From the NCBI GenBank assembly GCA_944340905.1, contig CALVLT010000003.1, forward strand, positions 17,184 to 81,183: 64,000 nt of DNA, in the 5' to 3' direction. The stretch's first letter is position 1, and every line of letters starts with the position of its first letter. This document shows positions 35,255-44,086 of the stretch, in pieces. The translations under genes and the position numbers were made by a program. This stretch comes from an uncultured Clostridia bacterium (GTDB lineage: Bacteria > Bacillota > Clostridia > Christensenellales > Borkfalkiaceae). The notes beneath the pieces were generated by a model that saw only the letters and a list, made by a program, of their open reading frames with translations, had not been told where the DNA came from and searched no databases.

Positions 35255-37027
35255 ATGATCATGAAAGAACGTTGTATGGCAGAATCCCGTGTTGCAAAAT
35301 CGATGAAAAATACAGTGTTCGGGATGGTCGGTCTCTTTTGCAGTCTGATCGTCTCCTTTATTACGCGCTCTGTTTTCATCAGCATTCTCGGGGTGGAATA
35401 CAACGGCGTCAACGGGCTTTTTACCAATGTTCTGCAGGTACTTAACCTCGCCGAACTCGGTTTTGCCACGTCCATCGCCTACTCCCTGTACAAACCGTTA
35501 AAGGAGCATGACGAAAAGACGGCGGCCATGCTCATGCGGTATTTCGCAAAAATCTACCGCATCATTGCCTTGGTCGTGGCGGTTGCAGGCTGCTGCTGTA
35601 TCCCTTTTTTGCAGCATCTGATCTCGGAGGATATTTCCGAATTATCCTTCTCGCTCAACGAGCTGCGTATCTATTTCGCAATGTATGTTGCGAATACGGT
35701 ATGCAGCTATCTTCTGGCATATAAGCGGACGATCATCACGGCGGATCAGAACAATTACCTGACTTCCAATGTGGACAATATCTGCAACATCTGCCTGAAT
35801 GTGCTGCAGATCGTTCTGTTGTACATCACCCGCAATTACTATGCTTATCTGATCACGCTGATCGCAAAGACGGTTGTCAACAATCTGATCATACACCTGA
35901 TCGCGGGGAAGCGCTATCCTTATTTGTCCAAATATAAGGGTGAACATCTTGCGAAAGAAGAAAAGTCGCAGCTGTTCAAAAACGTGCGGGCAATGTTCTG
36001 CCATCGCGTAGGGAACGTGATCAGCGTCAGCACGTCTTCGATCATCATTTCGGCATTTGTCAGCCTGATCGACGCGGGGAAGTACAGCAATTATATCATG
36101 ATCGTCACGAACATCAATAACTTTATCAATATCATTTTCAATTCCATGACGGCGAGCATCGGGAATCTCTGTCTGGGGAGCGATAAAGAGCATCAGTATG
36201 TCGTGTTCAAACGAATTTCATATATCTCCAATTTCTTTGCCGTATTTACCATGGTGTGCTATGTCTGCCTGTTCAACGATTTTATTGCGGTATGGCTGGG
36301 CGAGAGCATGCAGTTCGGGCTTCTGACCGTCGCTGCAATTTCTCTGAATGCGATGATCGGCTATATCCGCAAGACGGTAAACGCTTTCAAGGATGCCATG
36401 GGGCTGTTCCGGCAGGATTGGTTCAAGCCCTTGCTGGAGGCGGGGGCAGGGATCGGTCTTGCCATCGGACTGAGCTACGTCTGGGGGACGTTCGGCGTTG
36501 TGATCGGATATACCATCGCGACCGTCGTGATCGCAATCCCGATCGAAAATTTTGTGTTGTTCCGGTATGGACTCAAACGTAAGGCAGCGGGGCAGGTTGT
36601 GAGCCTGCTTGCGACCGCTGCGATGAGTTTTCTTCTCACCGCTTTGGTTTACTATATCTGCACGTTCATTCCGGTCGGGATCGGGTGGTTCATACTTGAA
36701 TGTGTATTTGTGGTCGTCTTTGCGGCGGGGGCATTCTTCCTTTTGACCTGCCGTACGAGCGAATTCAGATATTACGTGGGGCTGGCAAAACAAATCCTGA
36801 AAAAGATATTCAGAAGGGGAGAGCGGGCGGCAACTGCCTTGCAGGCGTCCTCCGACGCCCTTCCCGAGGAATTGGAGCGGGAGGTGGCGCAGACGACGCT
36901 GCCCGAGGATGCACTGCCCGAGGACGCACTGCAGACAGACGAACCGTCTGAGAACAGCACCCCGCCGCATGGCGACGCATCGCAACAGACAGCGGGCGAA
37001 CCGCCGCAGGACGGAAAATCGGAATGA
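35255..37027 (+). CDS. wzx: Wzx-type lipid-linked oligosaccharide flippase
   Basis: A MATE/MOP-superfamily polysaccharide transporter of about 590 aa with 12-14 membrane segments between roughly residues 20 and 510; NTVFGMVGLFCSLIVSFITRS and SILGVEYNGVNGLFTNVLQVL are typical of Gram-positive Wzx. It should flip undecaprenyl-linked repeats outward. After the last helix there is an unusual hydrophilic, acidic tail of about 70 residues rich in E, P, S and Q, with a tandem LPEDA. Start candidates are 35255, 35261 and 35276, none with a clear ribosome site. GC content returns to normal in this gene. Confidence 0.88.
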   Translation: MIMKERCMAESRVAKSMKNTVFGMVGLFCSLIVSFITRSVFISILGVEYNGVNGLFTNVLQVLNLAELGFATSIAYSLYKPLKEHDEKTAAMLMRYFAKIYRIIALVVAVAGCCCIPFLQHLISEDISELSFSLNELRIYFAMYVANTVCSYLLAYKRTIITADQNNYLTSNVDNICNICLNVLQIVLLYITRNYYAYLITLIAKTVVNNLIIHLIAGKRYPYLSKYKGEHLAKEEKSQLFKNVRAMFCHRVGNVISVSTSSIIISAFVSLIDAGKYSNYIMIVTNINNFINIIFNSMTASIGNLCLGSDKEHQYVVFKRISYISNFFAVFTMVCYVCLFNDFIAVWLGESMQFGLLTVAAISLNAMIGYIRKTVNAFKDAMGLFRQDWFKPLLEAGAGIGLAIGLSYVWGTFGVVIGYTIATVVIAIPIENFVLFRYGLKRKAAGQVVSLLATAAMSFLLTALVYYICTFIPVGIGWFILECVFVVVFAAGAFFLLTCRTSEFRYYVGLAKQILKKIFRRGERAATALQASSDALPEELEREVAQTTLPEDALPEDALQTDEPSENSTPPHGDASQQTAGEPPQDGKSE

Positions 37028-37088
37028 TCGTTCCGAACGGGCTGCCGCAGAACACAGAGGCAATACAAATGACAAAGGAGACGCAGAG

Positions 37089-38105
37089 ATGAAAATTGTA
37101 ACGGTGGGAGAGATCATGCTCAGGCTTGCCCCTGCGGGGTACTACTGTTTTGTGCAGGCGGACGGGTTCGGAGCGGAATACGGCGGAGGGGAGGCGAACG
37201 TCGCCGTCTCTCTTGCCAATTTCGGTGCGGAGAGCGTCTATGTGACCAAGCTGCCCGCCCATGACATCGGACAGGCTGCCGTCAATGCGCTGCGCCGCTA
37301 TGGGGTCGATACGCGCTATATCGTGCGCGGCGGCGAGCGGATCGGCATCTATTTCATGGAGAAGGGAGCTTCGCAGCGTCCCAGCAAGGTCATCTATGAC
37401 CGCAAGGGGTCTGCCTTTGCCGAGTCCCGCTATGAGGAGTTTCGTTGGGAGGACATCCTGCGGGATGCCGACTGGCTGCATATCACGGGCATCACGCCCG
37501 CGCTGGGTGAGAACACCGCCGATCTGACGCTGCGTCTGTGCAGGGCGGCAAAGGAACGGGGGGTGAAGATCTCCTGCGATCTGAATTACAGAAAGAAACT
37601 GTGGACGCGCGAACGGGCGCGGAAGGTCATGTCGCAGGTCATGCCCTATGTTGACGTGTGCATCGCCAACGAAGAGGATGCAAGCGACGTGTTCGGCATC
37701 CATGCGGCGAATACCGATGTGACGAAGGGCGCGCTCGACAAGGACGGCTATGTAAGCGTGGCAAAGCAGCTCGCGGAGCGGTTCGGCTGTGCCAAGGTCG
37801 CGATCACGCTGCGCACCTCCCTGTCGGCGAGCGACAACCTCTGGGCGGGGATGCTCTATGACGGCGAGGCGCACTTCTCGCGCGAGTATCCCGTGCACAT
37901 CGTTGACCGCGTGGGCGGCGGCGACAGCTTTGCGGCGGGGCTGATCTACGCGCTGCTCAAGGGGGAGGAGGCGCAGGGCGCGATCGAATTTGCGGTCGCG
38001 GCGAGTTGCCTCAAGCACACCATCGAGGGCGATTTCAACATGGTCGGCGAGGCGCAGGTGCGCGCGCTGGCGGGCGGCGACGGGAGCGGCCGTGTGCAGA
38101 GATAA
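37089..38105 (+). CDS. PfkB-family sugar kinase (KdgK-like)
   Basis: Ribokinase/PfkB-family kinase, 338 aa, most like 2-keto-3-deoxygluconate kinases: GEIMLRLAP at the N terminus, GGGEANVAVSLANFG, CDLNYRKKLW, IANEEDASDVFGI, and the C-terminal anion-hole motif DRVGGGDSFAAGL with catalytic aspartate near 278. The start at 37089 follows AAGGAG. It is the last gene before the operon terminator, 61 nt after wzx. Its link to the polysaccharide is unclear; no other Entner-Doudoroff genes are here. Confidence 0.87.
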   Translation: MKIVTVGEIMLRLAPAGYYCFVQADGFGAEYGGGEANVAVSLANFGAESVYVTKLPAHDIGQAAVNALRRYGVDTRYIVRGGERIGIYFMEKGASQRPSKVIYDRKGSAFAESRYEEFRWEDILRDADWLHITGITPALGENTADLTLRLCRAAKERGVKISCDLNYRKKLWTRERARKVMSQVMPYVDVCIANEEDASDVFGIHAANTDVTKGALDKDGYVSVAKQLAERFGCAKVAITLRTSLSASDNLWAGMLYDGEAHFSREYPVHIVDRVGGGDSFAAGLIYALLKGEEAQGAIEFAVAASCLKHTIEGDFNMVGEAQVRALAGGDGSGRVQR

Positions 38106-38168
38106 CCGGAAGAAAGGGGCACGCGGGGATGTCTCTCGCGGGAATCTCGGCTGCCCGCCTGAAAAATT

Positions 38169-38191
38169 GCCGCCTTTGGGCGGCTTTTTTT
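38169..38191 (+). terminator. intrinsic terminator closing the polysaccharide operon
   Basis: Stem GCCGCC (38169-38174) / GGCGGC (38179-38184), TTTG loop, then seven T. Confidence 0.9.
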
Positions 38192-38200
38192 CAAAAACTC

Positions 38201-38229
38201 TTTACACGGGGCGGGATTTGTTATATAAT
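38201..38229 (+). promoter_or_regulatory. SigA-type promoter
   Basis: TTTACA at 38201-38206 and TATAAT at 38224-38229 with 17-bp spacing, directly after the polysaccharide terminator and 19 nt before the next start. Confidence 0.82.
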
Positions 38230-38247
38230 AGCAGGGAAGGAGTGGCT

Positions 38248-39069
38248 ATGCGTACAGTGTTCGGTAGTTGGAAATACGTCTTCAAAAACATATGGTTCTT
38301 GCTGCCGTTTGCCGTGGTGCCGGCGGTATTCATGTCTCTCTCGCTCGACTATCAGTGCGTCAGTACGGTATGGGGGAACTTCTTTGCGGGCGATCCCCGC
38401 GCAGACTTTTTGGAGCTGTTCCATGCATGGAGCTTTATCCGCGTGGACAGCTGGCTCGGAGGCATCTACAGCGCGCTTGCCGTCATTTCCGTCATCTTCT
38501 TCATGTCGCTGTTGCTGGCGTTCGTGGAAAAGCATATGCGGCTGGGCAAGTGCACGCTCAGCGGCATCGGCGCACAGTTTTTGAACAACCTGCCCTCCGT
38601 CACCTTTGCAGCACTCGCCTACCTTGTGCTGTATGAAGTGTGGGCGGTCGTGCTCTCGGCGGTTATGTTTGCCGTGTCGGAAATTTCCGCAACGGCTACG
38701 GTGTACGCGGCAGACGTCGTATTCATCCTCATTTTTTCGTTCGTGCTCGTCTACCTTTCCACCATTCTCTACCTGTGGCTGCCCTGTAAGCAGATGACGG
38801 GGTTCCGCTTTTTCGAGGCGTTCACCTACTCCTACCGCCTGATGGTGGGGGTGCGCGGCAAACTTCTGCTCTCTTTTTCCATCTCGCTTGCGGCGCTCTT
38901 CATTCTGTTGTGCGGCTGTTCCTTCCTGCCCTCGGCAGTTTTCTATCTCGTCGGGCTGGCTGCGTTTGCACTGCTGTTCATGAATTTCTGCGTCCGCATG
39001 GAAGCGGTCTATTTCGAGACGGACAAACTCGATCGGGAAGATCTGCTCCGTCATAAGTGGGAGGTCTGA
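38248..39069 (+). CDS. hypothetical polytopic membrane protein
   Basis: A 273-aa protein with about six hydrophobic segments (near residues 15-32, 72-92, 108-132, 144-172, 208-226 and 230-250) and a charged C terminus (DKLDREDLLRHKWEV). I do not recognise the family. AAGGAG precedes the ATG, which is 19 nt from a strong promoter. The next gene starts one base after its stop and is a similarly organised membrane protein, so the two may act as a pair. Nothing in the sequence indicates a transporter motif. Confidence 0.82.
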   Translation: MRTVFGSWKYVFKNIWFLLPFAVVPAVFMSLSLDYQCVSTVWGNFFAGDPRADFLELFHAWSFIRVDSWLGGIYSALAVISVIFFMSLLLAFVEKHMRLGKCTLSGIGAQFLNNLPSVTFAALAYLVLYEVWAVVLSAVMFAVSEISATATVYAADVVFILIFSFVLVYLSTILYLWLPCKQMTGFRFFEAFTYSYRLMVGVRGKLLLSFSISLAALFILLCGCSFLPSAVFYLVGLAAFALLFMNFCVRMEAVYFETDKLDREDLLRHKWEV

Positions 39070-39070
39070 A

Positions 39071-40093
39071 ATGCGGTTCCGCAACGCCGTTCATATCACC
39101 GTCGATAATTTTTCAAGCGCATTCAAAATGTTTTTGTACAGGTTGGTCGTGGGCGTGCTCACGTTCAGCCTTGTCTACGTCATTTTGCAGCTCTCGCTCA
39201 GCGTCATTGTGGGAAGTGCCGAGCTGCAGGCGCTCAAGGACCTGGTGGGGGAATTTTTCCGTGCGCTCTTTAGCGGGGACTCTGCGTACCTTGCGCAGTT
39301 TCAGGAGAACTTCAACGCGGCGCTCGGGGATTTTTTGCGCCTGATCACACAAAACGGCGGAGCGATCGCGGGCGCGGTCGTGGGCGTGTGTCTGATCTAT
39401 CTTCTGTCACGGTTCCTGAACGGACTCTGCCACTTTACGGCGGCAAGCATCATGAACGACCGCATGGGCTCGTTCGCGCGTACCAGTTTTTCCGCAGCGT
39501 TCTTCAAAAATCTGGGCAGCGCCGCGCTCTATGAGGTCATCTATGTGCCGATCTCCTTCGTGTACGATGCGCTCTCGCTGGCGGCGTGCTGGTTTTTGTT
39601 CTTCTATCTGCCCTCCTTCCTGCCCACATGGGGATTTCTGACGATCTTGCTTGCGCTCTCGCTGACGATCGCGCTCTTCATCTGCCTGCAGTCGCTCAAG
39701 ATGACGCTCATCTCCGCATGGATCCCCGCCGTGCTCACGGGCACCGCGAGCGTGGCAAAGGGGCTGCGGATGTCGCTGCGCAGCAAAAGCCCGTTCTGGA
39801 AGCGGTTTGCCAGCTATCTCGTGGCAGACTATCTCATTGTAGTGGTCAACGTCATGTTCGGGCTGTTCACGCTGGGCAGCGCGCTGCTCGTCACCATTCC
39901 GCTGAGCTTTCTGTTCCTGCTGGCGCTGCAGTGCGTGCATTTTTATGAGGACAGCGGGAAGAAATATTTCATCTCCATCCACAATATTGCGGGAGCGGAG
40001 GGGACCGTCGCGCAGAACATCGATACGGGCGAGGACAGCCTGGAAGAGCTGAACAGGAAGACCAACGCCCCGACGGACGGCGGCGACAAGTGA
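39071..40093 (+). CDS. hypothetical polytopic membrane protein
   Basis: A 340-aa protein with about six hydrophobic segments (near 24-46, 97-119, 155-178, 180-205, 250-285) and a hydrophilic C-terminal tail (about 300-340) ending in APTDGGDK. Family not recognised; the loop SLRSKSPFWKRFASYLVADY resembles the amphipathic stretches seen in bacterial multi-helix membrane proteins of unknown function. It follows its membrane partner by one base, with the ribosome site GGGAGG inside that gene. Confidence 0.8.
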   Translation: MRFRNAVHITVDNFSSAFKMFLYRLVVGVLTFSLVYVILQLSLSVIVGSAELQALKDLVGEFFRALFSGDSAYLAQFQENFNAALGDFLRLITQNGGAIAGAVVGVCLIYLLSRFLNGLCHFTAASIMNDRMGSFARTSFSAAFFKNLGSAALYEVIYVPISFVYDALSLAACWFLFFYLPSFLPTWGFLTILLALSLTIALFICLQSLKMTLISAWIPAVLTGTASVAKGLRMSLRSKSPFWKRFASYLVADYLIVVVNVMFGLFTLGSALLVTIPLSFLFLLALQCVHFYEDSGKKYFISIHNIAGAEGTVAQNIDTGEDSLEELNRKTNAPTDGGDK

Positions 40094-40152
40094 GTTCGGA
40101 AATTACGGCGCGCGGAAAACGGCGCGCCGAAGAAGTATAAGGAGTGAAGAAT

Positions 40153-41871
40153 ATGAGTTATCAGAGCATCTATGAGGCATGGCTGGCGGACCCGCGCCTG
40201 GCGGAGACGGACAGGGCGGAGCTTGCGGCGATCGCCGCGGACGAAAAGGAGAAGGAATACCGCTTCGGCGGCGAGCTGGAATTCGGCACGGCGGGCATGC
40301 GCGGCATCATCGGCTGCGGCATGAACATGATGAACGTCTATACCGTCATGCGGGCGACGCAGGGGCTTGCCGGATACCTCAAGACGCTGCCTGCCGCGCA
40401 GCAGGCAAAGGGCGTGGTCATCTCCTACGATACGCGCAGAAATTCCGCCCTGTTTGCGCGCAAGGCGGCGGGGGTGCTCGCCAGGAACGGCATCAAAGTC
40501 TATCTCTTCGACGACGTGCACCCCGTTCCCATGCTCTCGTATGCGGTGCGGTATCTGGGCACTGCGGCGGGGATCATGATCACCGCATCGCACAATCCCA
40601 AGGAATACAACGGCTACAAGGTGTACGGCGAGGACGGCGCGCAGATGTCGCCCGAGGCGACCAAGGTCGTCGTCTCGTTCATCGATCGGATCACCGATTA
40701 CCTGTCCGTCACGGGGGAGGAGGACAGCCCGCTCATCCTGCCCGTTCCCAGGGAAGTGGACGATACCTATATCGAGGCGCTCAAAAAGCTCACCCTGTCC
40801 CAAGAGGCGGTGGCAAAGTGCGGGAAGGACTTAAAGCTCGTCTACACGCCCGTGCACGGTTCGGGCTATGTTCCCGTCACGCGCATCCTGAAGGAGCTGG
40901 GCATCAACGTGACGGTCGTGCAGGAACAGACGACGAAGGACACCGAATTTTCCACCGTGAAGGTGCCCAATCCCGAGTTCAAGGAGACCCTCTCGATGGG
41001 CATCGCGCTCGCGGATAAGATCGATGCGGACGTCGTGTTCGGCACCGACCCCGATTCCGACCGCCTCGGCGTTGCCGTCAAGAACGGCGAGGGCGAGTTC
41101 GTGGCGCTCTCGGGCAACCAGGTGGGCATCCTGCTTCTGGATTACATTCTCACCCGCCTGAAGGAGGAGAACGCCCTGCCCGCCAATGCCGCGGTCGTCA
41201 AGTCCTTTGTCACGACGGGTATGGCGAAGGCGATCTGCGACGATTTCGGCGTCGCCCTCTTTGAAACGCCCGTCGGGTTCAAGTTCATCGGCGAGAAGAT
41301 CAAGGAGTGGGAGGCGGACGGCTCGCATACCTTCGTGTTCGGGTTTGAGGAATCGTGCGGCTATCTGCGCGGCACCCATGCCCGCGATAAGGACGCCGTC
41401 GTCGCGTCCATGCTGTGCGCGGAGATGGTCTGTTACTACACCTACATCGGCAAGACGGTGTGGGGCAGGCTGCAGGAAATTTACGCAAAATACGGCTATG
41501 TGCTCGACAAGAACGAGTCCATCCAGTATGCCGGCCTGAACGCGATGAAGGAGATGAACGCCGTCGTGGACGCGCTCAAGACGGTGGACGTCAAAGCGTT
41601 CGGTTCTTTCCCCGTGGAGGCGGTGCGCGACTATTCCGCCGACGTGCGCAGGGCGGCGGACGGCACCACGCAGCCGCTGAACATTCCCAAGTGTAACTGC
41701 GTCTACTATGAGCTGGCGGGCGGTTCCTTCGTGTGCGTGCGCCCCTCGGGCACGGAGCCGAAGCTGAAGATTTACTACTCCGTCAAGGCGCCCACCGAGC
41801 AGGCGGCGCAGGAAGAGCTGGTCGGCGTCAAGGCGTCCGTCCAACAGCTTTTGGACAGCGTGAAACAGTAA
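40153..41871 (+). CDS. phosphoglucomutase/phosphomannomutase family protein (second copy)
   Basis: Alpha-D-phosphohexomutase, 572 aa. Phosphoserine S146 is in ITASHNPKEYNGYK, the metal loop is DPDSDRLG, the sugar-binding loop is GFEESCGYL and the phosphate loop is RPSGTEPKLKI. Like the enzyme at 24881 it is the PgcA/PGM2 type, and this one is the better candidate for housekeeping phosphoglucomutase since it is outside the polysaccharide operon. The ATG at 40153 follows AAGGAG. A GC hairpin without T-run (40107-40129) lies in the gap before it, so it may be co-transcribed with the membrane proteins. Confidence 0.92.
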   Translation: MSYQSIYEAWLADPRLAETDRAELAAIAADEKEKEYRFGGELEFGTAGMRGIIGCGMNMMNVYTVMRATQGLAGYLKTLPAAQQAKGVVISYDTRRNSALFARKAAGVLARNGIKVYLFDDVHPVPMLSYAVRYLGTAAGIMITASHNPKEYNGYKVYGEDGAQMSPEATKVVVSFIDRITDYLSVTGEEDSPLILPVPREVDDTYIEALKKLTLSQEAVAKCGKDLKLVYTPVHGSGYVPVTRILKELGINVTVVQEQTTKDTEFSTVKVPNPEFKETLSMGIALADKIDADVVFGTDPDSDRLGVAVKNGEGEFVALSGNQVGILLLDYILTRLKEENALPANAAVVKSFVTTGMAKAICDDFGVALFETPVGFKFIGEKIKEWEADGSHTFVFGFEESCGYLRGTHARDKDAVVASMLCAEMVCYYTYIGKTVWGRLQEIYAKYGYVLDKNESIQYAGLNAMKEMNAVVDALKTVDVKAFGSFPVEAVRDYSADVRRAADGTTQPLNIPKCNCVYYELAGGSFVCVRPSGTEPKLKIYYSVKAPTEQAAQEELVGVKASVQQLLDSVKQ

Positions 41872-41881
41872 CTTACTCTAT

Positions 41882-41913
41882 GCGCGCCCTGCGGTTCTTT
41901 GCAGGGCGCGCTT
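41882..41913 (+). terminator. probable terminator hairpin after the phosphohexomutase
   Basis: Perfect 11-bp stem GCGCGCCCTGC (41882-41892) / GCAGGGCGCGC (41901-41911) with an 8-nt loop, but followed only by TTGC, so termination may be incomplete. Confidence 0.65.
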
Positions 41914-41974
41914 GCTGTCCGGCATGTCTGATTTTAATTTTTTGTGAAACTTTTACGAAATGTAGAAGTTTATA

Positions 41975-42020
41975 TTGACAATTCTCCCGATTTGGTCGTA
42001 TAATGGGGAAAACTCGGGAG
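41975..42020 (+). promoter_or_regulatory. SigA-type promoter with split inverted repeat, upstream of the HTH regulator
   Basis: TTGACA at 41975-41980 and TATAAT at 41999-42004, 18 bp apart. CTCCCGA (41984-41990) and its complement TCGGGAG (42014-42020) flank the -10 box, arms 30 bp apart. The right arm overlaps the ribosome site of the regulator. This fits autoregulation by the encoded HTH protein but is unproven. Confidence 0.78.
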
Positions 42021-42029
42021 ATTGAAGAT

Positions 42030-42941
42030 ATGATTTATCTAAAGGATTTCAAACAGGGGCGCCTGTTGTACGAGGCGCTCGATTCCGATGTGCGGCTGGG
42101 CATTCTCGACGAGCTGCGCCAAAAGGGGGAGCTGAACCTCGCCTACTTTGCCAACCGTTTCAACGTGTCCAACGGCGCGATCACGGCGCACGTCAAAAAA
42201 CTGCACGCGGCGGGGCTGATCGAAATTTCCACTTCCTCGGGCATCCGCGGCACGCAGAAGATCTGCTCGCTCGCGGCGGACAAGATCGTCATCGACTTTC
42301 TTGCCAACCGGCAGGAGGAGGGTCGCGTGGACTCGGCGCAGATCGACGTGGGGCAGTATGTCGCCTACGAGGTGCATCCCACCTGCGGGCTGGCGACGCG
42401 CGAATCCATCGTGGGAAGATTTGACGATCCCGCCTGTTTTTCCTACCCCGAGCGTTTCCGCGCGGGCATTTTGTGGCTCTCATACGGCTATGTCGAATAC
42501 CTGCTGCCCAATTATCTCACGGAGACCACCCGTCTTTCCGCACTGCAAATTTCTTTGGAGCTTGCCTCGGAGGCGCCCGGCTATGCCGCCTACTATCCGA
42601 GCGACGTGCACTTCTCCCTCAACGGCAAGGAGCTGGGCACGTACCTGAGCAAGGGCGAGTACAACGACCGCACCGGCTCGGTCAGCCCCTCCTGGTGGTA
42701 CGGCAACCTCGGGCAGTACGGCAAGAAAGTCACCGTCACGGTGGGGGCGGACGGCACCTATATCGGCGGCGTCAAAACTTCGCCGACGCGCCTGACTGAC
42801 CTCGGCATCCGCCCGGGCGAACAGCTGCGCCTGCGCATCTCCGTGCCCGAAAATGCCGAACACCGCGGCGGATTCACGCTGTTCGGCAAGGGATTCGGCG
42901 ACTATGACGAGGGGATCGTCTGCAGCTTTATCGGCAAGTGA
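42030..42941 (+). CDS. ArsR-like winged-helix transcriptional regulator with unknown C-terminal domain
   Basis: A 303-aa regulator. Residues about 10-75 form an ArsR/MarR-type winged helix (SDVRLGILDELRQKGELN, then YFANRFNVSNGAITAHVKKLHAAGLIEI). The remaining 220 residues are rich in aromatic and beta-forming sequence (VAYEVHPTCGLATRES, WWYGNLGQYGKKVTV, PTRLTDLGIRPGEQLRL); I do not recognise the domain, which may bind a sugar or other ligand. The ATG at 42030 is chosen because an earlier ATG at 42003 is inside the -10 box and GGGAG sits 9 nt upstream. It probably controls the two enzymes downstream. Confidence 0.88.
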   Translation: MIYLKDFKQGRLLYEALDSDVRLGILDELRQKGELNLAYFANRFNVSNGAITAHVKKLHAAGLIEISTSSGIRGTQKICSLAADKIVIDFLANRQEEGRVDSAQIDVGQYVAYEVHPTCGLATRESIVGRFDDPACFSYPERFRAGILWLSYGYVEYLLPNYLTETTRLSALQISLELASEAPGYAAYYPSDVHFSLNGKELGTYLSKGEYNDRTGSVSPSWWYGNLGQYGKKVTVTVGADGTYIGGVKTSPTRLTDLGIRPGEQLRLRISVPENAEHRGGFTLFGKGFGDYDEGIVCSFIGK

Positions 42942-42961
42942 GGCAAACGGGGAGGGAGGAT

Positions 42962-44086
42962 ATGGACATTCAGGCGCTTTCCGCGCGGTTCGGCATCAAC
43001 GCCGAGCGCAGGACGGGCGGAGGCTTTCCCGTCTTTGAAACATCGGTCAAAGGGCTGCGCGTGCTGCTCGTGTCGGACGAGACGACGGCACGCTTTTTGC
43101 CGCAGGCCGCGGACATGGTGGGGCGCAATGCCGCCAAGTGCGCCGCGCTTGTGCTGCCCTCGCCCGAGCCCGTGGCGGACGAGGCGACGGTTGACGCCGT
43201 CATAAAGGCGGGCGCGGAATATGACTACCTGCTCGCCGTGGGGGCGGGCACGCTCAACGACCTTTGCAAGTACGCGGGTTTTCTCATGCACAAAAAGAGC
43301 GGCGTGTTCGCCACCGCGCCCTCGATGGACGGCTTTACCTCGGGCGTGACCCCCCTCATCGAGGGCGGGCGCAAGATCACCCGCCCCGCGCAGACGGCGT
43401 CCGACGTTCTGATGGATCTCGGCGTGCTGTGCGCGGCGCCCCGCATCATGACGGGCGCGGGCGTGGGGGACATTCTCGCCAAGTACTGCGCGCTCACCGA
43501 CTGGCGCATCTCCTCTTATCTGACGGGGGAGGCGGTCAACGAGGAGGCGTTCTCCCTCATGCTCGAGGCGGTGCGCGCGTGCGACGGCGCCCTGCCCGTC
43601 CTGCAGCGCGGCGAGGCGGAGGGCGTGGAAAAGCTGATGGATGCCCTGCTCATCTCGGGCTATGCCATGGTCATCGCGGGCAATTCCCGCCCCGCATCTG
43701 GCGCGGAGCACCACATGAGCCACTTTCTGGAACAGGACTTTCTGCGCCGCGGCGAGCGCATCCCGCTGCACGGCGTCAAGGTGGGGCTGGGGACGATGGT
43801 CTCCCTCTACCTGTACCATACGCTTGCGCGCCGCCCCGCGTTCGAGGGGTGCGAAAGGGTGTATGCCGCGGCGGAACATCTGCCGCAGCCCGAATATGTC
43901 GAGGGCGCTTTGCGCTCGTTCGGCTGCCCCGTCCGCTTTTCACGGCTCGGGATTCCGCGCGAGACGGTGCGCCGCATGTTCTTCGAGGCATACAAGCTGC
44001 GCGATCGGTTCACCATCCTCGCGCTGTACTGCAAGTACGGCTTCATGCGCGACACGGCGGACGAACTGCTGGAGAGGTTTTATTGA
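42962..44086 (+). CDS. sn-glycerol-1-phosphate dehydrogenase-like (AraM/EgsA family)
   Basis: Iron-containing-alcohol-dehydrogenase-fold enzyme, 374 aa, close in pattern to AraM/EgsA glycerol-1-phosphate dehydrogenases. AVGAGTLNDLCKY is the dinucleotide/phosphate loop and ATAPSMDGFTSG is a family signature. Likely metal ligands are D170 (GAGVGDILAK), H250 (SGAEHHMSHFLE) and H270 (PLHGVKVG). It would reduce dihydroxyacetone phosphate or a related keto-phosphate. The start at 42962 follows GGGAGGGAGGA. It overlaps the following TIM-barrel enzyme by one base. Substrate is inferred from family only. Confidence 0.88.
   Translation: MDIQALSARFGINAERRTGGGFPVFETSVKGLRVLLVSDETTARFLPQAADMVGRNAAKCAALVLPSPEPVADEATVDAVIKAGAEYDYLLAVGAGTLNDLCKYAGFLMHKKSGVFATAPSMDGFTSGVTPLIEGGRKITRPAQTASDVLMDLGVLCAAPRIMTGAGVGDILAKYCALTDWRISSYLTGEAVNEEAFSLMLEAVRACDGALPVLQRGEAEGVEKLMDALLISGYAMVIAGNSRPASGAEHHMSHFLEQDFLRRGERIPLHGVKVGLGTMVSLYLYHTLARRPAFEGCERVYAAAEHLPQPEYVEGALRSFGCPVRFSRLGIPRETVRRMFFEAYKLRDRFTILALYCKYGFMRDTADELLERFY

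Noticed and set aside
40107-40129. Hairpin CGGCGCGC/GCGCGCCG as terminator
   Set aside because: No T-run follows; it may only be a GC-rich spacer.
42003-42029. ATG at 42003 as start of the HTH regulator
   Set aside because: It overlaps the -10 box (41999-42004); the ATG at 42030 has a ribosome site.
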